A stretch of 64,000 bases of DNA from Bacteroidota bacterium (GTDB lineage: Bacteria > Bacteroidota > Bacteroidia > AKYH767-A > 2013-40CM-41-45): contig JADKKE010000032.1 in assembly GCA_016720655.1 (NCBI GenBank), positions 62,001-126,000 on the forward strand, given 5' to 3'. Positions 52,561 through 60,492 of this stretch are shown piece after piece (position 1 is the stretch's first letter; each line of letters begins with the position of its first letter). Under the pieces are notes generated by a model. It ran no database searches, was not told the DNA's origin, and saw only the letters and a list, made by a program, of their open reading frames with translations. Made by a program: the position numbers and the translations under genes.

Positions 52561-53115
52561 GATTGCTGGGCGCGTTTTTTAAACGAGCATCTTGCAACCT
52601 GCGAGAAAATCTCGTTAGCATCACGTGATTGCCGAGGCGTTTTTTAAAACGCAGAGATCACAGAGGTTAACCGCAGAGGACGCAATGAGGCGATCACAAC
52701 TCTTCGAACTTTGCGAGAAAAAATCCCGTTAGTATTCTCCTGATTGCAAGGGCGTTTTTTAAAACCGAGGGACACAGAAAGATCCACGCAAATCTCTGCG
52801 AACTTTGCGGTTAATCTTTGCGAACTCTGCGAGAACTAATCTCGTTAGCATCACCTGATTGCCGAGGCGTTTTTTAAACCGCAGAGATCACAGAGGTTAA
52901 CCGCAGAGGACGCAATGAGGCGATCACAACTCTTCGAACTTTGCGAGAAAAAATCCCGTTAGTATTCGCCTGATTGCCGGGTTGTTTTTTAAAACCGCGG
53001 TATGCTGAAAGATCCACACATCTCTCTGCGCACTCTGCGGTTAATCTTTGCGAGCTCTGCGAGAACTAAATCCCCTTAGCTTTCCCCTGATTGCCGGATC
53101 GTTTTTTAAACTGTA
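52561..53115. repeat. About 115-bp tandem repeat, roughly five units (family J)
   Basis: Units begin with GATTGCcgggnCGTTTTTTAAA at 52561, 52627, 52742, 52857, 52972 and 53089. The step is 115-117 bases except the first, which is shortened to 66. Odd and even units alternate, so a 230-base supercopy (52627 and 52857) is nearly identical over its length. Each unit contains CTCTGCG/TTTGCG words. The CGTTTTTTAAAACG heart is palindromic. It sits in the 807-base gap between two T9SS genes. No gene is seen; bases 52321-52560 show only the promoter-like box. Confidence 0.92.
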
Positions 53116-53127
53116 AACCGAAAAGTT

Positions 53128-54549
53128 TTACTGAACAATAAACCGTCCTTTGCTCCGAAGAAACCGGGAATTCACAAGCACCTGGTAAATCCCTTTTGCA
53201 AAATGCGATACATCAACACTCATTTCTTCATCTGCAATTGCTTTTGTTTGAAAAATTATTTTTCCATTTGAATCAAAAATGATCAATACTCCGGTATTAA
53301 TAGGTTTTAAATTGATCTCAACAGAAGAAGGATTCGGAAAAATAAATAATGGAGGTTCATTTTCAATGGTATTTATTCCCAATAGACGACAATAAATATC
53401 CGTCATTGGAAGTACTGTAATGCAGTAATTGGTTGAAGTTGTTCCGAAGTAAGGACAATGATCATCCCTCACAGTCGCAGAGAAGCAATAGGGTATAGAA
53501 CTCACATCGGCGGTTGTCGGTGTCCAATTAAAAGTAGCACTCGGTCTGTAATTTCCAAAAACAGTAAAACTGGCAGCAGGAATCCCATTGTCCCAACTGA
53601 TACTTGTGTTGTCCGTATTGTCCGCATCAAAATTGTAGATGTTGAAATTTAATGGAATATTGGGACATGCATTCACATCGGTTGATGGAGTTCCGTTGAC
53701 TCCTGTTAATTGAGGAAAATTATTGTTGCAATTATTTATTGTGAGCTGAACATCCCGTTCAATTTGACCAATCAATATTCCGTTTCGGAATTCACTCACG
53801 AGAACAGCAAAAACTGTTACATCTGGCTGCATGGGCACCATGCACATGAAACCGTTTGAAGAACTGAAGGCAACCGGTGGATTCGATAATAAAGGCTGCA
53901 AATAGGAATAACCTGGAAGATAAGTCACTGTGGTATTAGAACTTGTAAGTGGTGTTACAAGTTCATAGTATAGAGAATCTCCATCTGAATCGGATGCTGA
54001 ATTTGAGTAACAAAATTGTTGTCCAACACAAGCAAAAGGAACTGCACGGCTTTCAAATGAAGGGGAATTGTTGCAAATCCCATTGGTGTTGTTGAGCAAA
54101 GCATAAAAATACAATATATCAGAACCGGCTCCGGTAATAGTCGTTAGTGCTGCATTTCTTGCACTTTCACTATGACTTAATATCCAGTCTGCACAAGTTC
54201 CAGGTAAAGTCACAATTCCCTGGTACTTCCATTCTTCAATCCCTGTGAAAATCCCGCCTTGACAAGTAGTTTGTTCCGTTGGACATACAGTTGAAATCTG
54301 TGTCGGGGTCGAACTAAGTGTATCTAAAAAAACATCTTGCGATGGGTAACAAGAAGAAGTAATATTAAGATCCATTTGCGCTGGAGCTGCGATTCCAAAA
54401 CAATCTCTATAAAAGAAAACAGTTACCAGATATTGGTTGTTTCCTAAACATGTATATTGTATTTCAGCTCCCATGGCATGACTGGCTCGTGCATCTTCTG
54501 TCCACTGGAAAAGAAATAAAAACAAAAAGCCAAGTGAAGCGTTTTTCAT
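53128..54549 (-). CDS. T9SS-sorted SHAMG-type surface protein, paralogue 2
   Basis: 473 residues from ATG 54549 with signal peptide (LGFLFLFLFQW). SHAMGAEIQYTCLGNNQYLV and FYRDCFG open the mature chain, and INLKPINTGVLIIFDSNGK with FAKGIYQVLVNS forms the type A sorting domain. It shares the whole layout with 47500-48957, including SEFRNGILIGQIERDVQL and PYCFSATV..DHCP. The two genes lie in the same orientation about 5 kb apart. Duplication followed by divergence is the simplest reading. Confidence 0.87.
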   Translation of the reverse strand: MKNASLGFLFLFLFQWTEDARASHAMGAEIQYTCLGNNQYLVTVFFYRDCFGIAAPAQMDLNITSSCYPSQDVFLDTLSSTPTQISTVCPTEQTTCQGGIFTGIEEWKYQGIVTLPGTCADWILSHSESARNAALTTITGAGSDILYFYALLNNTNGICNNSPSFESRAVPFACVGQQFCYSNSASDSDGDSLYYELVTPLTSSNTTVTYLPGYSYLQPLLSNPPVAFSSSNGFMCMVPMQPDVTVFAVLVSEFRNGILIGQIERDVQLTINNCNNNFPQLTGVNGTPSTDVNACPNIPLNFNIYNFDADNTDNTSISWDNGIPAASFTVFGNYRPSATFNWTPTTADVSSIPYCFSATVRDDHCPYFGTTSTNYCITVLPMTDIYCRLLGINTIENEPPLFIFPNPSSVEINLKPINTGVLIIFDSNGKIIFQTKAIADEEMSVDVSHFAKGIYQVLVNSRFLRSKGRFIVQ

Positions 54550-54679
54550 TCTGAATCGATTAGATATCAGCAATATATAAAATCTTTGGGTGGGTGGAAT
54601 TCTGCAAAAAGGCGCTCCGGGCTTTAGATTGTTGTACGTTTTATGACAAGTATTAATTAGAATAAAACCTCAAGGGCAT

Positions 54680-54714
54680 AAAAAAACCCTCCCGGCAGTC
54701 ATCATCCGGAAGGG
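54680..54714 (-). terminator. Intrinsic terminator after nrdA
   Basis: Minus-strand stem CCCTTCCGG / CCGGGAGGG (one mismatch) around a 10-base loop, followed by TTTTTTT. Confidence 0.88.
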
Positions 54715-54740
54715 CTATACTATAGCAAGCTTTAATATTC

Positions 54741-57125
54741 TCAGCTGCCGCAGGCTTCGCAGGATTCAGGATCGTCCAGACTGCAAGCCATTTGTTCAAA
54801 GGCTTCTTCTTTACTCACGTGAATCAGATTGGCTGCATCAACAGCGTCCTGGTTTTGTTTGAGGAAGCTTTGGTCAACAGTAAATTTAATAGCGTCGGCT
54901 GCAGATTTGGAACGCAGGTAATACATTCCTGTTTTCAATCCTTTCTTCCAGGCATAGAAATGCATCGAAGTGAGTTTTGCAAAATTTGCATCCTGGATGA
55001 AGAGATTCAATGACTGACTCTGACAAATATATGCACCACGATCAGCAGCCATGTCGATGAGTGAACGTTGTTTGATTTCCCAAACAGTACGGTAAATCTC
55101 TTTCATCTCTTCCGGAATTTCCGGGATGTTCTGAACAGAACCATTGGCAGCAATGATTTTATTTTTCATGTTCTCATCCCAGAGATTGAGCTTCACAAGA
55201 TCTTTGAGCAAATGTTTATTTACAATCGGAAACTCTCCGCTCAACACACGGCGTGAATAAATATTCGATGTGTAAGGTTCGAAACATTCGTTGTTGCCCA
55301 GAATCTGTGAAGTACTTGCCGTTGGCATCGGAGCGAGTAACAATGAATTGCGCACACCGTATTTCTTCACTTCTTCTTTCAACACATCCCATTCCCAACG
55401 ATTGGAAGGTGTCACATTCCACATGTCGTATTGGAAAATACCTTGTGATACCGGAGAGCCTTCATACGTTTCATAAGCTCCATCCTTTTTCGCAAGATCT
55501 TTTGATGCAGTCATCGCTGCATAATAAATCGTTTCGTGGATTTCTTTGTTTAGTTCACGGGCACCATCACTTTCAAAAGGTAAACGCATCAGGATGAAAG
55601 CATCCGCCAAACCTTGCACACCAATGCCGATCGGACGGTGACGCATGTTGCTTCGACGTGCTGCTTCAACGGGGTAATAATTCACATCGATGACCTTGTT
55701 GAGGTTTTTTGTAATCACATACGTAATCTCAAACAAACGCTGGTGATCAAATTTTCCATTGGTCACAAAACGCGGCAAGGCGATGGATGCGAGGTTACAC
55801 ACTGCGATTTCATCAGCAGAAGTGTATTCCATAATTTCTGTGCAGAGATTTGAACTCTTGATCGTACCCAGATTTTTCTGATTGCTCTTCTCATTGCATG
55901 CATCTTTGTAAAGCATGTAAGGAGTTCCTGTTTCAATTTGTGATTCCAGCACCGCGAACCAAAGTTCTTGTGCAGGAACTGTTCTGCGTGCACGGCCTTC
56001 AGATTCATAGCGTGTATAGAGCTCACGGAATTTTTCTCCGTAACATTCGTCAAGACCCGGTGCTTCGTTCGGACAGAACAAACTCCAGTCACCATTTGCC
56101 TCTACACGCTCCATGAACAAATCAGAGATCCAGAGTGCATAAAACAAATCGCGTGCACGAAGTTCTTCTTTGCCGTGATTTTTCTTCAGCTCGAGAAAAT
56201 CAAAAATATCAGCATGCCATGGCTCGAGATAAATTGCAAAAGATCCTTTGCGTTTTCCACCTCCCTGATCCACATAACGCGCAGTATCATTGAACACACG
56301 CAGCATCGGAACGATTCCGTTGGACGTACCATTGGTGCCACGGATATACGATCCTGTTGCACGGATGTTGTGCATGCTCAAGCCGATACCACCGGCCGAC
56401 TGCGAAATTTTCGCGCAGTTTTTCAGTGTGTTGTAAATTCCGTCGATGCTGTCGTCTTCCATCTGAAGAAGAAAGCATGAACTCAATTGTGGTTTTGGTG
56501 TTCCTGCATTGAAAAGGGTAGGAGTCGCATGCGTGAACCAGCGCTCACTCATCAGGTTGTAAGTCTCTATCGCTGATTCAAGATCTTCTTTGTGAATCCC
56601 GACAGCTACACGCATGATCATGTGCTGCGGACGTTCCGCTACCTGGCCTTCGAGTTTCAGCAGGTAAGATTTCTCAAGTGTTTTGAAACCAAAATAATCG
56701 TAACCGAAATCACGATCGTAAATAATTGTCGAATCCAGCAAATCACGATTCTTCCAGATGATTTCAAAAACATCATCCGCAAGCAAGGGAGCTTTTTTTC
56801 CATTGCGTGGATCGACATATTCATACAAATCCTTCATCGTTTCGCTGAACGATTTCTTCGTGTTCTTGTGGAGGTTACTCACTGCAATACGCGCAGCAAG
56901 CAGTGCATAGTCAGGGTGACGGACAGTCATCGATGCAGCAATTTCAGCTGCGAGATTATCGAGTTGTGTCGTCGTAACCCCGTCATAGATTCCTTCGATA
57001 ACTTTCTGGGCTACAGAAAACGTGTCAACGTGTTCAGATAAACCATAAGCCAGTTTCTGGATACGTGCGGTTACTTTGTCAAATTTTACGGCTTCCTTGC
57101 GGCCGTCGCGCTTCATAACGAACAT
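54741..57125 (-). CDS. nrdA: Ribonucleoside-diphosphate reductase, alpha subunit (class Ia-like)
   Basis: 794-residue large subunit that reduces NDPs to dNDPs. N-terminal ATP cone (1-92), substrate-radical site N426-x-C428-x-E430 (SSNLCTE), redox cysteines C217 (LSSCFLL) and C443 (AVCNLAS), radical-transfer tyrosines Y735/Y736 (GMYYLRS) and a C-terminal redox tail C789-E-A-C792. All key residues are present. Third in the order nrdB-(IVP)-nrdA on the minus strand, which reverses the more usual nrdA-nrdB order and is interrupted by an IVP gene. Confidence 0.97.
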   Translation of the reverse strand: MFVMKRDGRKEAVKFDKVTARIQKLAYGLSEHVDTFSVAQKVIEGIYDGVTTTQLDNLAAEIAASMTVRHPDYALLAARIAVSNLHKNTKKSFSETMKDLYEYVDPRNGKKAPLLADDVFEIIWKNRDLLDSTIIYDRDFGYDYFGFKTLEKSYLLKLEGQVAERPQHMIMRVAVGIHKEDLESAIETYNLMSERWFTHATPTLFNAGTPKPQLSSCFLLQMEDDSIDGIYNTLKNCAKISQSAGGIGLSMHNIRATGSYIRGTNGTSNGIVPMLRVFNDTARYVDQGGGKRKGSFAIYLEPWHADIFDFLELKKNHGKEELRARDLFYALWISDLFMERVEANGDWSLFCPNEAPGLDECYGEKFRELYTRYESEGRARRTVPAQELWFAVLESQIETGTPYMLYKDACNEKSNQKNLGTIKSSNLCTEIMEYTSADEIAVCNLASIALPRFVTNGKFDHQRLFEITYVITKNLNKVIDVNYYPVEAARRSNMRHRPIGIGVQGLADAFILMRLPFESDGARELNKEIHETIYYAAMTASKDLAKKDGAYETYEGSPVSQGIFQYDMWNVTPSNRWEWDVLKEEVKKYGVRNSLLLAPMPTASTSQILGNNECFEPYTSNIYSRRVLSGEFPIVNKHLLKDLVKLNLWDENMKNKIIAANGSVQNIPEIPEEMKEIYRTVWEIKQRSLIDMAADRGAYICQSQSLNLFIQDANFAKLTSMHFYAWKKGLKTGMYYLRSKSAADAIKFTVDQSFLKQNQDAVDAANLIHVSKEEAFEQMACSLDDPESCEACGS

Positions 57126-57190
57126 GGGTGGTGGGTGGTTGTTTGTTTAGATAGAATTGAAAAGGGATAATGAATCGGTACTTAATGTGG

Positions 57191-57223
57191 AGGGTATGAG
57201 GTATGAAGTATAAGGTATAAGGT
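57191..57223. repeat. GTATGAG/GTATAAG heptamer repeat (family B) on the nrdA side of the IVP gene
   Basis: Four heptamers (GGTATGA, GGTATGA, AGTATAA, GGTATAA). Bases 57200-57217 match the inverse of 57706-57723 at 16 of 18 positions, including a 12-base perfect stretch AAGTATAAGGTA, so the IVP gene lies inside an inverted repeat. Confidence 0.9.
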
Positions 57224-57242
57224 TCTATGTTTTAGGCAGAAC

Positions 57243-57605
57243 CTATTTGCTATTTATTTTGAGGCTGGATTTTAATTTATGGAGCATATTTTTTATTGTG
57301 TTAAGCTTTTTCGTGCAATTTTCTGTTTCTTCAATCGTACTAAATTTTAATTCTTTTGAAATTGTCAGTTGTGTTTCCAGTTCACACACAGAGCCTGAGG
57401 ATATTCCGAGAAAGTGGTAAAACTCGTTTGATCCATTCCTGCCAGAACCTTCTGCTATGTTTGATGCAATAGAAACTACACTTCGTCTCATCTGAGAAAT
57501 TAATCCGAATCTTTCTTCGGAAGGAAACTTCTTAGTCAATTGATATATTTCCGTTGCAAGTTCAATTGATTTTTGCCAGACAATTAACTCTTTAAATTGA
57601 TGCAT
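57243..57605 (-). CDS. Four-helix bundle protein, 23S rRNA IVP family, inserted in the nrd operon
   Basis: 120 residues from ATG 57605 (a longer start to 57641 lacks family similarity). Family hallmarks FKELIVWQKSIELATEIYQL, FPSEERFGLISQMRRSVVSI, ASNIAEGSGRNGSNEFYHFL and SSGSVCELETQL are intact, so the gene is not decayed. It lies between nrdB and nrdA in the same direction and is bracketed by inverted heptamer repeats (57200-57217 and 57706-57723). This mirrors the arrangement at the sdh operon, although the flanking repeat words differ. Confidence 0.93.
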   Translation of the reverse strand: MHQFKELIVWQKSIELATEIYQLTKKFPSEERFGLISQMRRSVVSIASNIAEGSGRNGSNEFYHFLGISSGSVCELETQLTISKELKFSTIEETENCTKKLNTIKNMLHKLKSSLKINSK

Positions 57606-57705
57606 AGTAATAAGATTTGTTTCCCCTCTTATACCACACAATTTAAAGTCGGTTCTACTTCTTCTGTTTTAGTCGCTTTTAATACACTTATTAAAATGCA
57701 CAGAT

Positions 57706-57736
57706 TACCTTATACTTTATACTAATACTTTATACC
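57706..57736. repeat. Inverted family B heptamer repeat on the nrdB side of the IVP gene
   Basis: TACCTTATACTTTATACTAA followed by TACTTTATACC. Inverse of 57200-57217 over 18 bases with two mismatches, ending 4 bases before the nrdB stop codon. The same words occur upstream of the nucleotidyltransferase at 696-727. Confidence 0.9.
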
Positions 57737-57740
57737 AATC

Positions 57741-58706
57741 CTAAAAATCTTCATCGAGTTTGAAAACGTTTTCTTCTTTTTGCGTTCCGACAGAAGCCTT
57801 CTTATACTCGCTCACACGTTTTTCAAAGAAATTTGTTTTGCCTTGCAGGGAAATCATTTCCATGAAGTCAAATGGATTTGTGCTGTTGTAAACTTTTTTG
57901 CAACCAAGAGAAACAAGCAGACGATCCGCAACGAATTCGATGTACTGACACATCATCTTTGAATTCATTCCGATTAATGATACCGGCAATGCATCCGTTA
58001 CGAATTCGTGTTCGAGAGCAACAGCATCGGTAATAATATTGGTAACGTGTTCTTTCGTCAGTTTATTTTCGAGCATGTCGTATAACAAACACGCGAAGTC
58101 ACAATGCATTCCTTCGTCACGCGAAATAAATTCATTGCTGGTGCTCAGTCCTGGCATCAGTCCGCGTTTTTTGAGCCAGAAGATGGAACAGAAAGAACCG
58201 GAGAAGAAAATTCCTTCCACCGCTGCGAAAGCGATCAGGCGTTCAGCGAATGAACCGTTTCCGATCCAACGCAATGCCCATTCGGCTTTTTTCGTAACAC
58301 AAGGGATTGTGTCGATTGCCTGAAGCAGGCGACTTTTTTCTGTGTTGTCTTTAATATAGGTGTCGATCAACAGCGAATACATCTCGCTGTGGATGTTTTC
58401 CATCATGATCTGAAAGCCATAGAAGCAACGGGCTTCAGGCAATTGTACTTCTTTCATGAAATTCACCGCGAGGTTTTCATTCACAATGCCATCACTGGCA
58501 GCGAAGAAAGCAAGTACGTGCTTGATAAAATGACGTTCCCCGTCGTTCAGTCGGTCCCAATCTTTCTGATCGGCGTGCAGGTCAATTTCTTCTGCTGTCC
58601 AGAAGCTTTGCTCTGCTTTTTTATACATCTCCCAAATTTTCGGGTATTTAATCGGAAAAAGAACAAATCGGTCCTTGTTTTCTTCTAAAAGAATTTCTCT
58701 CTTCAT
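57741..58706 (-). CDS. nrdB: Ribonucleoside-diphosphate reductase, beta subunit (class Ia-like)
   Basis: 321-residue diiron-tyrosyl-radical subunit that initiates catalysis in NrdA. Iron ligands are in AEEID42 (likely D42) and E103-N-I-H106, with the radical tyrosine at Y110 (ENIHSEMYSLLID); the second iron half is in the later EHEF region. The C-terminus ends KEENVFKLDEDF, the peptide that docks to the alpha subunit. First gene of the nrdB-IVP-nrdA unit; the 746-base region before it holds its control elements. Confidence 0.97.
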   Translation of the reverse strand: MKREILLEENKDRFVLFPIKYPKIWEMYKKAEQSFWTAEEIDLHADQKDWDRLNDGERHFIKHVLAFFAASDGIVNENLAVNFMKEVQLPEARCFYGFQIMMENIHSEMYSLLIDTYIKDNTEKSRLLQAIDTIPCVTKKAEWALRWIGNGSFAERLIAFAAVEGIFFSGSFCSIFWLKKRGLMPGLSTSNEFISRDEGMHCDFACLLYDMLENKLTKEHVTNIITDAVALEHEFVTDALPVSLIGMNSKMMCQYIEFVADRLLVSLGCKKVYNSTNPFDFMEMISLQGKTNFFEKRVSEYKKASVGTQKEENVFKLDEDF

Positions 58707-59452
58707 AAGGGGTATTAAAAATATTTTGAATGTTTCGTTTCGGTTAGAGGCGACGACTCCTTGCCTCTCCGGGATGCCAAAACTGGATCTTGACTTAATC
58801 GGAGAGAATCATTGCCTGATTCCTTAAATGCTTGCTGAATTCTAAGGTTGTTGTACTTCCTTCGTGCTGAACAAAAATTCTTTTTTATTAATTGATCTGC
58901 AATAGAGAACTGTTTTTTTTTTCGACAATTATGCACCGCACTTTGTTTAAAAATGACCCTTGCACGTCGAAAGCCTTGCCAGTCAAGGGCTGCAGAGGTT
59001 TTGAACAAACTTTGTTTAAAACTAGAACTTGCATATTCAATGTGGCTGAATATCCGGCACGCACTTTTTCTGTGATAAAATTTTTTTGATCTGAAAATCA
59101 AGTCCTGATGAATTGCAGCGTAGCCATTGCCGGGAATTCAACGTCGATTAACCCTGCTTTCTTGTTTGTCGCACAATCAAAATGATAGATTTCACAGGTT
59201 GAAAACAGAGCAAAACTGTTTATAAATGCGTAAACGTCTATTAATCAATAGATTGTTACAACACCCTTAAAACCAATGATTTGAAAATAAATATTCCAAT
59301 TCTCCTCCCGAAAAAAAAATCTGCCACCCCAAACGGCATGCATAACCAAAAAGATATACAGAAGAATTTACTCAAGAACCTTAGCAACGCACGAAAGCTA
59401 TCAATTAACGCACCCCGTACTAACCACTAACTAACCACTAACCACTAACCAC
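58707..59452. other. Long gap upstream of nrdB: direct repeat, no supported gene
   Basis: No convincing gene. CTTTGTTTAAAA followed by TTGCA occurs twice (about 58940 and 59010), 71 bases apart. A GTTTA...TAAAC dyad lies near 59220. This is a candidate operator region for ribonucleotide reductase control, but I could not see a clear NrdR box. A 128-residue frame on the minus strand has no coding character. Confidence 0.5.
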
Positions 59453-59455
59453 TCA
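59421..59455. repeat. GTGGTTA heptamer array (family K) abutting the DUF3109 gene
   Basis: On the minus strand, GTGGTTA units follow immediately after the DUF3109 stop codon. Four full units plus a GTTA partial are visible. Confidence 0.88.
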
Positions 59456-60037
59456 AACCTGCCTCGCCTTCTCCCATTCCTTCGCAGCAAACTCAAGCTC
59501 AGCATACCATTTCTTCCCATACTTACGGGTAAGCGAATCTTTCAGAAATTTGAAAACCGGAACCTTCAAACTATCACCCAATTTACAAGCTGCCTTACAA
59601 ATACTCCAGCGATCGTAGTTCAATGCTTCCATCCCGCTTTTTTTATTCTTTGTAATCCGGATCGGGTAGAGGTGACAGGAGATCGGTTTTTTCCAGTCGG
59701 TCTTGCCATCGTAATATGCTTTTTCAATTCCGCACTTTGCAACACCATCCTCAAACACGGTATAAGCACATTCTTTGCCTTTCACCAGGGGCGTCACCCA
59801 TTCTTTCTTCTCATACAAAAGATACTTCCCTTGTTTCTCAATCGCAGCGATTCCGGTTGCCGGCAAATAGGGCTTTACAATTTCATACACCTCATCCATT
59901 TTCGCCAATTCATCATCTTCCAAAGGCGCACCATAATCCCCCTTCACGCAACATGCTCCCTTACAGGCATTCAGGTCACAAACAAAGTGTTTTTCAAGAA
60001 GATCTTCGGAGATAAGGGTATTGCCGATAGCGAGCAT
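59453..60037 (-). CDS. DUF3109 (YkgJ-like) cysteine-cluster protein
   Basis: 194 residues, cytoplasmic. The N-terminal cysteine cluster FVCDLNACKGACCVKGD is typical of DUF3109, with further Cys in CAYTVFED, CGIEKAYYDG, ISCHLYPIRI and SICKAACKLG, giving eight or more positions able to hold an iron-sulfur cluster or zinc. Function of the family is not known. A heptamer array begins at its stop codon and a TACCTTTG box lies 20 bases before its start. Confidence 0.9.
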   Translation of the reverse strand: MLAIGNTLISEDLLEKHFVCDLNACKGACCVKGDYGAPLEDDELAKMDEVYEIVKPYLPATGIAAIEKQGKYLLYEKKEWVTPLVKGKECAYTVFEDGVAKCGIEKAYYDGKTDWKKPISCHLYPIRITKNKKSGMEALNYDRWSICKAACKLGDSLKVPVFKFLKDSLTRKYGKKWYAELEFAAKEWEKARQV

Positions 60038-60057
60038 AGGGCTTTAATTTGAGAAGG

Positions 60058-60065
60058 CAAAGGTA
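60058..60065 (-). promoter_or_regulatory. TACCTTTG -7 box upstream of the DUF3109 gene
   Basis: Perfect TAnnTTTG match on the minus strand, 20 bases before the ATG at 60037. No clear -33 element. Confidence 0.5.
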
Positions 60066-60074
60066 GAGAAAAGA

Positions 60075-60122
60075 AGGGACAGGGGACGAGGGACAGTGTG
60101 AGTTGGAGTGTGAGTGTGTCAG
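60075..60122. repeat. GGGACGAGGGAC and GTGTGAG repeats (families H and C)
   Basis: GGGACAGGGGACGAGGGAC followed by GTGTGAGTTGGAGTGTGAG. The first is the inverse of words at 39.92 and 60.44 kb; the second matches the array at 6.63 kb. Confidence 0.8.
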
Positions 60123-60128
60123 CCCTGG

Positions 60129-60412
60129 AAATTGAACAACCTTGAACTTTGAAGCTATCAGGTTATTAGGTTATTGAGTTATTAAGTTATTTGCACCACA
60201 TTATCTAAACACAGAACTCTAAACTCGGAACAACCTTGAACCTTGAACCTTGAACTTTAAACCTTGAACTTTATCGTTATTGAGTTATTAGGTTAATAGT
60301 GACACAATATCTAAACACAGAACTCTAAACCCGGAACTCTAAACCCGGAACAACCTTGAACCTTGAACTTTGAACCTTGAACCTTGAACTTTGAACCTTA
60401 GATCAGAAACTA
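60129..60412. repeat. Composite repeat array, inverted copy of the 44.7-45.2 kb array
   Basis: Contains CTTGAAC/TTTGAAC heptamers, GGTTATTAGGTTATTGAGTT words and ATCTAAACACAGAACTCTAA blocks. Read on the minus strand, the order heptamer, GTTCCGG block, GTTTAGA, AATAACCTAATAACTCAATA is the same as in the 44.7 kb array, with close similarity over about 80 bases. No gene seen. Confidence 0.92.
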
Positions 60413-60440
60413 AATCATAGAAAACCAAACCCGCAATCGT

Positions 60441-60470
60441 CCCCCGTCCCCCGCCCCCCGTCCCTTTCCC
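60441..60470 (-). other. G-quadruplex-forming motif just upstream of glyS
   Basis: Minus-strand runs G3-AAA-G3-AC-G6-C-G5-AC-G5 meet the canonical G-quadruplex rule; the plus strand is the matching i-motif. It ends 11 bases before the TATTTTCG box of glyS, so it covers the -33 region. Confidence 0.75.
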
Positions 60471-60480
60471 AAGAAATTAC

Positions 60481-60488
60481 TATTTTCG
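60481..60488 (+). promoter_or_regulatory. TATTTTCG -7-like box four bases before glyS
   Basis: One-base variant of TAnnTTTG ending 4 bases before the ATG at 60493. If used, the glyS mRNA would be leaderless or nearly so. Confidence 0.45.
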
Positions 60489-60492
60489 CCCC

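Noticed and set aside
58715..59101. 128-codon minus-strand frame before nrdB
   Set aside because: Low-complexity, very basic, no family match; more likely leader or control sequence.
60129..60412. Possible CRISPR or rRNA leader
   Set aside because: Same composite repeat as at 44.7 kb; no spacers and no rRNA similarity.
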